Assembly: GCA_020631735.1 (NCBI GenBank)
Contig: CM036167.1
Location: forward strand, 1,492,988 to 1,556,987
Length of the DNA: 64,000 nucleotides
Direction of reading: 5' to 3'
From: Saccharum officinarum
Lineage: Eukaryota > Streptophyta > Magnoliopsida > Poales > Poaceae
Below are positions 20,815 through 30,470 of the stretch, in pieces (positions within the stretch are counted from its first letter, which is position 1; each line of letters begins with the position of its first letter). Under the pieces are notes generated by a model, which was not told where the DNA came from, made no database searches, and saw only the letters and a list, made by a program, of their open reading frames with translations. The position numbers and the translations under genes are program-made.

Positions 20815-23047
20815 ATGGCTCAAGTTGTGTTCAACTATGTCGGCGGCAAGCCTCCATTCTTTAATGGTGTCACATCTTTTGATCATTGGAAAAAAAGATA
20901 AAGCAATATCTTAGCTCTATTCATGAGAACGTTTGGAAGGTGACACACCATGATTATGCTATCATTGATCCCGACAACCTCACCAACAATGATCGCATCA
21001 ACAACCAATGCAACACTATAGCTCTCAATACTCTCTACAATAGGATTGATGCAAAGGTCTTTGAGCAAATCAAGGATCTTGAGATGGCAAGTGAAGTGTG
21101 GACAAGATTAGAGGAAACATATGAGGGCACTTCAACGGTAAAGAGTGCCAAGCTCTATATGCTCAAGGATAAGTTTGCAAGCTTCAAAATGAAGGATGAT
21201 GAGTCCATACCGGAGATGTTCTATAGGCTATAAGTTATTGTTAATGATCTCAAGAGCCTAGGAGAAGATGTCAAGGATAAGAACTTCTCACATAAGTTCT
21301 TGATGAACTTACCTAAGAAGTTTGCTATCTTGAGGAAGATTATCCAAAGAGAGGGTTTGGACAAGGTGACTCCAAACCAAGTGCTTGGAGATGTCATGAC
21401 CGATGCTCAATATGATGATGATGAAGATGAAGATGAGAAGAAGGAGATCAAGGTCAAGCAAGAGAAGCCCATTGCATTCAAGGCTTCATCCTCTAAGGGC
21501 AAGAGCAAGATGGAGAGCGATGATGATGATCCATTCGATGATGAGACTATGGCCCTCCTAGTGCACAAGATGGGGAGGTTCATGAAGAAGAAAGGATATG
21601 GTGCAAGAAAGAGAAGGGACTTCATGAAGGCAAAGGAGGTGCTTTGCTATAATTGCAATAGCCCCGATCATATAGTGGCAAAGTGCCCCTATGAAGACAA
21701 AAGATATCATGATGGGGAGATAAAGTTGAAGAAGAACAAGAAGGAGAAGAAAGAGAAGAAGAGCTTCACTATCAACAAGAAGAAGAAGGGTGGTGGCTAT
21801 GTGGTCACTTAGGATAGTGATAACTCCGATAATGATGATGATAGCTCTAGTGATGATGAGAGGACCACTCGGCGAGCCATTCCGATAATGATGATGATAG
21901 CTCTAGTGATGATGAGAGGACCACTCGGCGAGCCATTGCAAGCATTGCCCTCTCCAACAAGTCATTCATCTTCGACACTACATCGACATGCCTTATAGCC
22001 AAGCCTACCAAGGTAAAACATGATGATAGTGATAATGATTCTTGTGCTAGTGATGGTTGTAGGAGTGATGATGAGGAGGATGAGGACTACTCTAAGGATG
22101 ATCTATTAGGCATAATAGATCAAATGAGCAAGGGCTATAAGAGGACAACCAAGAAGTGTAAGATCTTGGAGCAAGAGCTTATTGCCAAGAGCAATGAAAA
22201 TGATACCTTGATGGAGGAGCTTGTTGCTCTCAAAAAGAGTAAGGAGTGCAAAGGAATTGAACAAGAGCTCAAAGCTCTTAGGAAATCCTTTGATGAGCTA
22301 GAGGCCTCTCGTGAGTATCTAAAGGAAGACCACGAGGATCTTAAAGTTGCTCACACTAGGCTTAAGGAAGCCCACTCCACTCTACTTGAGCTCATCAAGG
22401 AAAAGGACCTCAAGTTGGAGAAGCTCGTGAAGGAAGCTAAGGAGGAGCAAGTGATTGTCACTTGTGATATTGGACTAACATGTGATATTATTGATGATTC
22501 TTTATTTGTTGGTCCTACTAATGCTTCGTGTAGCTCATCATCATCCACCACAACCAACTCTACCTCTACTACTAGTGATTCATCACTTGTGATTGAGAAT
22601 AAGACTCTCAAGAGAGAGGTGAATGATCTCACCCGTGCATTAGGCAATGCCTATGGTGGGGATGCCCGCTTGCTAAAATGCTTGGGTAGCCAAAGGTTCT
22701 CTCTTAACAAAGAGGGTTTGGGCTATACTCCCAAGAAGGGCAAGGCGGCCTTTGCTACTCTAAAGTCTCGTTTTGTGAAGAGCAATGGTCGTTATTGCAA
22801 TAGATGCAAGCAAGTTGGGCATCTAGAGATTAATTGCAATAAAATGAACAAGAACAAGAAAAATGCTAATGTACCTTACATTCCTTTTGATTCTTGTTAT
22901 GTGCTTACCAAGGGTGAGAAATGTGTGCATGCTAGGTTTGTTGGTACACCAATTGTAGGTCCAAAGAAGAAGGCCATTTGGATACCAAAGAGCTTAGTGA
23001 CTAACCTCCAAGGACCCAAGCAAGTATGGGTACCTAAGAAACATTAA
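20815..23047 (+). pseudogene. Sirevirus gag (capsid, coiled coil, two zinc knuckles), broken
   Basis: The ATG at 20815 begins MAQVVFNYVGGKPPFFNGV. The frame is lost in an A-run (20889-20895) and resumes as EKKIKQYLSSIHENVW. A TAA at 21231-21233 interrupts the capsid part. A first knuckle, CYNCNSPDHIVAKC (about 21643-21684), follows an acidic/basic linker. A 56-bp tandem duplication (21825-21880 and 21881-21936) shifts the frame again. The last part (22124-23047) is a coiled coil of about 100 residues (KILEQELIAKSNENDTLMEE onward) and a second knuckle, CNRCKQVGHLEINC. It ends at TAA 23045-23047. A long gag with this layout is a Sirevirus trait. The protein would form virus-like particles in the cytoplasm. 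Confidence 0.9.
21825..21936 (+). repeat. 56-bp tandem duplication in Sirevirus gag
   Basis: TCCGATAATGATGATGATAG... is repeated exactly, unit 21825-21880 then 21881-21936. The unit is not a multiple of three, so it shifts the gag frame. The same duplication is in the second nest copy (51926-52037), so it predates the duplication of the nest. Confidence 0.9.
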
Positions 23048-23061
23048 TTTGTTTTGTAGGT

Positions 23062-24433
23062 CAATTATAAGGCCGGAGGAAGGCATTGGGTGCTTGATAG
23101 TGGGTGCTCTTAACATATGACCGGTGATTCAAGAATGTTCAACTCTCTTAAATCAAATGATAGTGGCATTGATAGTATCACATTTGGTGACAATAGCAAG
23201 GGTGATGTCAAGGCTCTTGGAAGGATTGCAATCTCAAATGATCATAGCATCTCCAATGTGCTCTTATTTGAAAAGTTGAACTTCAATCTTCTCTTGGTTG
23301 CTTAATTGTGTGATCTTGGTTTCAAGTGCATATTTGGTGTTGATGATGTGGAGATAGTTAGTGTTGATGGCTCCAATTTGATCTTCAAGGGCTTTAGATA
23401 TGAGAATCTATACTTGGTTGATTTCAATGCTAGTGACACTCAACTTTCAACATGCTTGCTTACCAAATCAAGTATGGGTTGGTTATGGCATAGAAGACTT
23501 GGTCATATTGGCATGAAGCAATTGAACAAGTTAGTGAAGCATGACTTAGTTAGAGGCTTGAAGGATGTCATATTTGAGAAGGATAAGCTATGTAGTGCAT
23601 GTCAAAAAGAAAGCAAGTGGGCAACACTCATCCATTGAAGAGCATTATGAGTACTTCTAAGACATTTGAGTTGTTGCACATGGATCTATTTGGGCCAACT
23701 ACATACACAAGCATTGGTGGCAAAAAGTATAGGTTTGTGATTATGGATGATTTCACTAGATATACATGAGTATTCTTTCTTGTGGACAAGAGTGATGTAT
23801 TTGACATATTCAAGAAGTTCATCAAGAGGGTACAAAATAAGTTTGATACCACAATCAAGAAAGTGAGAAGTGACAATGGAAGTGAGTTTAAAAACACAAG
23901 AGTTGATGAGCTATGTGATGAGCTTGGAATCAAGCATCAATTTTCGGCCAAGTATACACCTTAATCAAATGGCTTAGTTGAGAGAAAGAATAAAACTTTG
24001 ATTGATATGGCAAGATCAATGTTGAATGAATATAATGTGACTCATTCATTTTAGGCCGAAGCAATCAACATGGCTTGCTTCTATAGCAACCGTCTCTATT
24101 GCCATAAGTTCATAGAGAAGACACCATATGAGATCTTAAATGGAAGAAAGCCCAACATTGCATACTTTTGAGTTTTTGGTTGCAAATATTATATCTTGAA
24201 GAAAGGCACTAGATTGAGCAAGTTTGATAAGAAATGTGATGAAGGATTTCTACTTGGTTACTCCACTACTAGCAAAGCTTATAGAGTTTGGAATTTGGCT
24301 AATGGTTTACTTGAGGAAGTCCATGATGTTGAGTTTGATGAAACAAATGGTTCTCAAGATGAAGAAGATAACTTCAATAATGTGAGAGGAACTCAATTGA
24401 CCAATGCTATGAAAGAAATGGATATTGGTAATA
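23062..24433 (+). pseudogene. Sirevirus protease and integrase, broken
   Basis: The protease motif is seen as HWVLDSGCS, then a TAA where Gln is usual, then HMTGD (about 23083-23125). Next come the pre-integrase block WLWHRRLGHIGMKQLN with its HHCC zinc site (CSACQ at about 23596) and the DDE core: HMDLFGP, VRSDNGSEF and LVERKNKT carry the three acidic residues. In-frame stops occur at about 23303, 23636, 23767, 23962, 24052 and 24168. Most fit C-to-T or G-to-A changes of Gln or Trp codons. The frame is then cut by the Gypsy element at 24434 after MDIGN and continues at 38806. Confidence 0.9.
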
Positions 24434-27400
24434 TGTAACACCTCTCGGTGTTAAGCAAGCATTCACATCCTAAATCATGAGCATTTGCATTTCATGCATG
24501 ATCATCATCACATGTAAATTAAGTTAGAATTTATTTAAAACTGTGATAATCATGTTTGAGCTCTGAATTGGTAAAAGTCCCAGGTAAAACTGGTAAAAAT
24601 TTATGGAGCTATAACTTTAAATAACTTAGAAATAATTAGCATGAATTTAGGAGCAAGTTTTGTATTCAAAATCTTCCCAAATTTTGCTTCTAAAAATATT
24701 TCAGAAAATTGAGTTTTCATTTAAAAATTTGACTTTAAATCATCAATTCAAAATCTATTTAGAATTTTGAAAAGTGCCCTAAATGAAAGTTGTAGAGAAT
24801 AAAATTTTGAACAACTTTTGTTTTGGGGGCAATTTGTGAAAATGTCTTTTTTATCTTCAAAATTTGAATTTGAATCAAATTATAAAATATGAAATTTATT
24901 TAAAAAAATCACTTTTTCAACCTTATCGGGCCGCCGCCTCCTTTCCGGCCCGAGCACCGAAGCCGGCCCGGCCTGCTTCGCGTCCGCGCCCGCGCTCACG
25001 CCCATGCCTGCCTCGCCCGTGCGCGCACGCACGCGCGACATCGTGGCGCAGCGGCAGACGCCGGCCGCCGCGTGGCCGTACACCGCCGACCCGCGCGCCA
25101 CGCGCCCTCCCGGTGGCCACGCGTCCTCCTCTGCGCCCGCCTACTCCCTCCGCGCGCTCCCCCTCCTTCACTCGCGCTCCATTCCCTTCCTCTCCTCCTT
25201 CCGGGACACCGCGAGAGCTCCACCGCCGTCCGCTACCGCCCGCCACAGCTCGCCGGCATCCCCAGCCGCCGGTGGGTCGCCCTCGCCTGCTCTTCGCGCC
25301 TACTGAACCTCGCTCAGCCGATTGCCGCACCTTCCGTCCCTCGCGGTGACCGGATTCCGCCCACCGTCGTACGCCGTCCGCCCAAGCTCGCCGACGACCA
25401 CCGCTGCCTTTGCCAGGATGCTTTTCCCGCCTCTATTCTTCCACCTTCGCCTCCGCCTTGCCATAGGGAATCACCGAGGGCCGCTCGCCTCACCGGGAAC
25501 CTCGCCACCGGCGAGAACGCCGGCAGTGGAGCTCCTCCCCTGCTCTCGGGTCGCTGACCCGTGGGGCCGCGGGGTCAGCCGCAGCGACAAGGCCCCGTCG
25601 CCTCGGCCAAGCTGGGCCAGGAAGGCCTTGGATCGTAGCCCAAACCGGGCGGCGCGCCTCTCTTCCCGCGCGCGCTCACGGGCCGAAAGGCCGTAGCTGG
25701 CAGGTTGGTCTCGCTGGGCCGGCCCGTTAGCAAATAAGAAAATTGATTTTTTGTTTTTCTTTTATTATTTGAGAGTGGAAATGGTTTGAAAAATGTTTGA
25801 CTACTCAAATTTGCTCCAAATCTGTTCAAATAAATTTTTCTAGGTTTCTTATCATTAGATCTACTTGAGAAAAATATTGCATGTCAAGATTTAAATACTT
25901 TGCTGTATAGTTTTTATTTAATCACTAAAATTGTTGTTTCCTTGTTAAATATGTAGTAAATCACAGAGAGCTCAGAAAAATATGTTTCCACTTGCTATAA
26001 TTTTCTTTTGTGATGTACTTCCTAGGAAAAATATATGCCATGCATGTTCTGTAGAAAAATCTTGAGGTGTAGTATAAGTGTTTAATATTGCTAATAATTG
26101 TTATTTTTGCTAGAGAGAAAAAAATATGAATAAAACATGCATGAAATAATTTTTCTATAGGTATTGTTTATTGCGTAGAATGTAGTAAAGATGTTAAATA
26201 TGTTGTTTGATACTTTTCATAGTATAAAGTACTTTATGCTCATTTTTAGGTCCTAGCTTGTTATTTTTGTATAGGCAGTTCTAGTAATCCAAATGCAATA
26301 AAATTTTTGTGGTATGCTAGATTTGATGATAGAAAGCTATTGTATTTTTCTCAGATTTTTCTGTGCTACTAAAATAGGTGTTGCTGTTCAAACCTATTTG
26401 CAATTAGGGTTTTATTTAACCTTGTTAATGCTTGACTAGTGAATAAGATTTTGCTTTGGGTATCTTTGAAGCATTTAGTAAAATATGCTGGCTTAGCATG
26501 GTAGTAGTAGAAGAGAATACAATAGATGACATATGCTTGTAGTCTGTATTCTTGGATGATGTTGACTACCATGTAGAAGAAATATATCTCCACTTTATGA
26601 AATAAAGTGAACCTAATTATCTACATTTCATTCATCATGACCATTACATGTCATTTCCGCAATGCATCTAGGCATAAGCACTTATACGATTGCATCATAC
26701 AGGATCGCAGAAAGTAAAGTCGGTAGCAGTTCCCGAGGAGCCGGAAGAGTAGCCCGAGGAGCAGGAAGTGCCTGAAGTCGACGAGGAGGTCGGTGAGGAT
26801 CTTCCGGAGTGCCCAGACCACCGTCCGAGCTCTTTCGAGAGAGGCAAGCCTTCGAGCATTTCTTTCCCTCGGTTTACAATTATTTTATGAATGCTTTACT
26901 TTAACTGCTGCATTATGTTTAGGAGTTATTTACAACCGTTGCTGCATTATACCTTGTTTACTCCGTTCTACCCTATCCTTGTCACCCTGTTAACCGCAGT
27001 CAAGTACTTGCTTAGCTTGCTTAGACCGGTAGAAGTCAGGTGATTTCCTGTCACCTGCGAGCTATAGGTGTTTACCTGGATCCGCTTGAGAAAAGATGTT
27101 ATCAGGAAATAACTAAGTGTTAATGTGAAATTGAGACCGGACGGAAACTTGCAGGGTTTCGGACTGTAGTGTTTTCCGTCTATGTCGATTAAGGACCGAC
27201 CGTTGTTGGACCTCGGGTCATGTTGAACGCATGCCTCACATTTAGCTAGCTGAATAAAGTACCTTCCGACCGCGAAGCTAGGAGATTATTCGGGCCGAGT
27301 GGATTGCCCGCAACGCACTGTACCAGAGTAGTAGTGGCAGGATACGGGGGCGCGATGATAAGGCCAAAGAGCAGTCGGGCGGCCCCCGGGTACATGTTGT

Positions 27401-28315
27401 TCCTGGCAAGCTTGTGACTTTACCTGAATGGTTGACTCGGTGACCAACACCTCACTTTAGTGGGTGAGTGAGGTTTGTGTGAGGAATAAATTACCAGCTG
27501 GTTAATAATCGATTCGAATCGCCATCGTTCACTGGATAGTGAGCACTTGACTTGAGCTACTTCATCGTAGTAATATTGATGGAACATTCAGACAGTTATA
27601 TGAAATATGACATAATAGAAGTTGTTAGTGATCATTGGTTATCATTACCTGTTTAATTACATGTTACTCTAGTACAGGTGCAAATGTAGTTGACAGGTTA
27701 ATAAAGATTTAACTTGATACAAAGCTTTTGTAAAGATTCTCTAAATACTAAAAATGCTTTTTGGCAAATGAGTCAACTACCCCACCAGAAAGCCTGTCAT
27801 GATTCCTTGGTGTCTTTTATTTTTGGTTCTGTCGGGTAAGTCTAGCTGAGTGCCTTCTCGTACTCAGGGCTTTATTCCCACTTGTTGCAGATGGGCAGAT
27901 GTATTACGACTACTGTATCAACTGCCTTTATCCTGCAATGGGAGAAGCTTAGGACCATGGGCAATGGTCATTCACTACATCTCGTCTGATGCTTTTGATG
28001 GAAGATGATCCGGAACTGGCACTGTATTTTGAACTCTATGTGCGTGTGTGATTTGAACTAAATGCTTCTGCTACTTTCATTCGAAACTGGTTTGTAATAA
28101 CTATGTTTAAACTCCGATGTATTTGTAATGCGAACTTTTATGTAACTTGTGATGGTGACCGCTGAATTATTACGATCTTGGCTGGTATACAAGTTGGTTT
28201 GAAATCCGTCATGATTTCACGGACTACCGGGTTATACGGGCTTAAGTTTGCTAAATCTTCTGCTCGGTGGATGATTTTCTTACTTAATCTCGTATAATTG
28301 GTCGGTTCTGTTACA
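24434..28315 (+). repeat. 5' LTR of the Tekay-type element
   Basis: 3882 bp, TGTAACACC..GTTCTGTTACA. Relative to the 3' LTR it has an additional segment of about 45 bp near 24994-25040 (GCTCACGCCCATGCCTGCCT...) in the GC-rich block, and many single changes. It is much closer to the 5' LTR of the second copy (54535-58414) than to its own 3' LTR. It contains the Glu-rich frame at 26702-26860 with one TAG. Confidence 0.95.
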
Positions 28316-29103
28316 GCTGGTATCGGAGCTTGGTTTAGCGTGTTTACCATTCACAAGTGTATTTAAAACGAAATGTGTTTGAAAAGCGTGATTTACAAAC
28401 TAAGAGTGTGCCAGTGGTCATATCCTTTATGCCCAATAAGGACTCTAGGTGGCTTAATTCAGTACTGACTTGGGGGTTCTTGCACCATATTTCTCTTTCG
28501 TTGCTCATATGGCGTGCTATTGTATGAGTGCCACTTACTTGAGTGGTAATGTATGGATCAGTTGCCTCTATGCCTCGGTAAGTGTGAGATGTGAGAGCAT
28601 GATCGGATACACCGCCGATCTAGGGAGAGTGCTTGTACGATACTGGAGTACTTACATGTTTTACGCATGTTTTTACAAAAGTGTCGCATGTGTGGTTGTT
28701 CCGTCCGTTGAGGCGATGCCATCAATAGGACGATGTTTTGGGTGGTTACTACCGTTGTACGCGTATTTGGGGATTCGTGTAGAGCGTGTAGATAGATTTA
28801 CTGCTTTCATGCATGCATAGGGTTTTGGGCTGAAATGAATTTTCTGCAGGTACATAACACCGTTTCTCGTGTAGAACGTATTAGTTACGTATATTAGAGA
28901 TCGCCTGTATGCCACCGAATTCATCGATAGATATCATTATTTCTTAAGTTTGTGAAAACGTAAGAAACGTGCATGCATCATGTTGCTTGTGCATTTCATT
29001 CATGCCATGCATTCCTCCCCTTATAATTTGATTATCCCCTTTCGATAAAAATTGTACCAACTTAAAATATGTTCTCACCGGGTAATTGAAACTTTTGGTA
29101 CAG
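28316..29103 (+). promoter_or_regulatory. Untranslated leader with splice-site-like signals
   Basis: This is 788 bp between LTR and ORF0. A strong donor, CCTCG|GTAAGTGTG, lies at 28577/28578. Acceptor-like sites lie at 28849 (TTTTCTGCAG) and at 29103 (TTTTGGTACAG), where ORF0's ATG follows immediately. A 116-codon frame (28470-28820) is Cys/Tyr/Val-rich and without a known domain. In the second copy the donor is also kept. Splicing here is inference from the signals. Confidence 0.4.
28318..28332 (+). promoter_or_regulatory. Primer binding site (iMet tRNA type), Tekay-type element
   Basis: TGGTATCGGAGCTTG starts two bases after the 5' LTR. It matches the plant initiator Met tRNA primer site in its first 12 bases with one change. 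Confidence 0.85.
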
Positions 29104-30197
29104 ATGGCCCGCACGAAGCAGACTGCCCACAAGTCCACAAGTGGAAGAGCACCCCGACGCCAGTTGGCCCCGTGGGAGCGCCGCAGCACGGACACCTTTC
29201 TGAGCGAGTTTGGCATGCCAACTTTGCTTTGGAGAGTGCTCCATGATGTGGGGTACCCGGAGGGCAGGAGCCGGTGTACTCTTGAAGTGAGAACCAGTTG
29301 GCAGAGAATGGACTAGCAGTAGTGGAGATCACTGTCCCTGCTCTTGGTGATGCTCCAGAATGGGATGGTTGGCACTTGGAGTTTGAGGGACGCACTCCGG
29401 TTGAGGGTGCAGAGGGAGCAGCTTTCCGTGTCATCCGGGACATAATGAGCAGATTTCCCAACGAGCTGGCAGCAACCTTGGCTGGCACTTTTCCGAGAGA
29501 TGATCCTCGTGATGCTATTTGGGTGCAGCCGCAAGGAAGTGCTTTAGTCAGAGGCCCAAGCGAAGGACAGGCTAGCGACAACCACGCTATGAGTGCGATG
29601 TATGCAGCTATCAGAGCATACCAGGGTCTGGAGTGCACCTATTGGACTTTGACTGGTTTGCGTGGTGATGATCGGCTCAAAGCAAGAAAACAAAAGAAGA
29701 AGCAGGCACGTGCTATCGCTAGTTTACAGGAGCAGTTGGCTGACATGAGCTTACAGCGAGACCAGGCTTTAGAGAGAGGTGATAATTCTCTACAGCGGGT
29801 GCATACGTTGACTCAGGCCAACAATAATGTAGACCGCATGATTGGACAGTTGGTTCAGGAAAGGAATGAAGCCTGGAACGAGAGGAACCTCCTGAGGCAG
29901 AGGGTCGAGGAGCTAGAGGAGTACAATGTCAACTTGCATGAGGAGTTTCATGCGCTCTACAATGAGATTGGCCCGTATGCTCCTCCAGAAGCCGCTAGTA
30001 TGGACGTCGACGACGACAAGGACGAGCCCGCAGCCACACCTGCCGCCACCAACGACGTTGCTACTGACGGTAGTGATGGTGACGTCTCCGACCCCGACGA
30101 TGGCCCTGAGGAGTACGCTAGTTGCTTCGCGTTAGCTGCTAGGCCCTGTCACGATGACCTTCTTTTGGTCTCATGTATCTTGATGTATCTCGTTTGA
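29104..30197 (+). pseudogene. ORF0: histone H3-tail mimic with coiled coil (first copy)
   Basis: The ATG is at 29104, right after an AG. After Met it reads ARTKQTAHKSTSGRAPRRQL. Compared with the histone H3 tail it matches 17 of the first 21 residues (18 of 21 in the second copy, where residue 8 is Arg). Next comes a segment (about residues 42-120) laid out helix, three strands, helix (LLWRVLHDVGY; EPVYS; LAVVEITVPA; WHLEFEG; AEGAAFRVI), which recalls a dsRNA-binding domain. Then a basic KARKQKKKQAR and a coiled coil of about 100 residues (SLQEQLADMSL to EEYNVNLHEEF), and an acidic tail with MDVDDDKDE. One base lost near 29263 shifts the frame, and a shared TGA lies at 29283. The natural stop is probably the TAG seen in the second copy; here it is TAC and the frame runs on to 30197. 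Confidence 0.85.
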
Positions 30198-30470
30198 ACC
30201 TTGAGACTTGGTAGAATGTTGGATCTTGGTTGTTCATGCGATACCTGAACGCATAAAGTCCAGTGTGTGTATGCTGGCAACGTGGTTGTATTAGACACGA
30301 TGTTTGCATTAATTTCATTAGTGGTGTTGTTTTAATTGGAATGCAATTATTGTGCCTCTGTTTTATTGTATGACTTTGTTCTCTCCAATGAATTCAGTAC
30401 GGCATAATTTTTCATTCACTCACAATTACTACAACTTTGCTTAATCATTACTTGTTGCTGAAATATGCAG
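30198..30470 (+). promoter_or_regulatory. ORF0-gag spacer ending in an acceptor-like site
   Basis: This is 273 bp of AT-rich, non-coding DNA. It ends CTTGTTGCTGAAATATGCAG, directly followed by the gag ATG (30471). The pyrimidine-containing run and AG next to the ATG look like a 3' splice site, as for ORF0. The same arrangement is kept in the second copy (60569-60570). Confidence 0.4.

Noticed and set aside
24864..25829. Long overlapping frames of 70-160 codons in the GC-rich LTR block (also 35396-36314, 54965-55830, 1782-2375)
   Set aside because: They are open on both strands in several frames, have Pro/Arg/Ala composition only, and follow GC content. No domain and no frame preservation between copies.
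28470..28820. 116-codon frame in the Gypsy leader
   Set aside because: No known domain; it crosses the strong donor site at 28578, and the sequence around it behaves like an untranslated leader.
29104..29190. A real histone H3 gene
   Set aside because: Only the first ~21 residues match; no histone fold follows, and the frame continues into retroelement ORF0 next to gag-pol.
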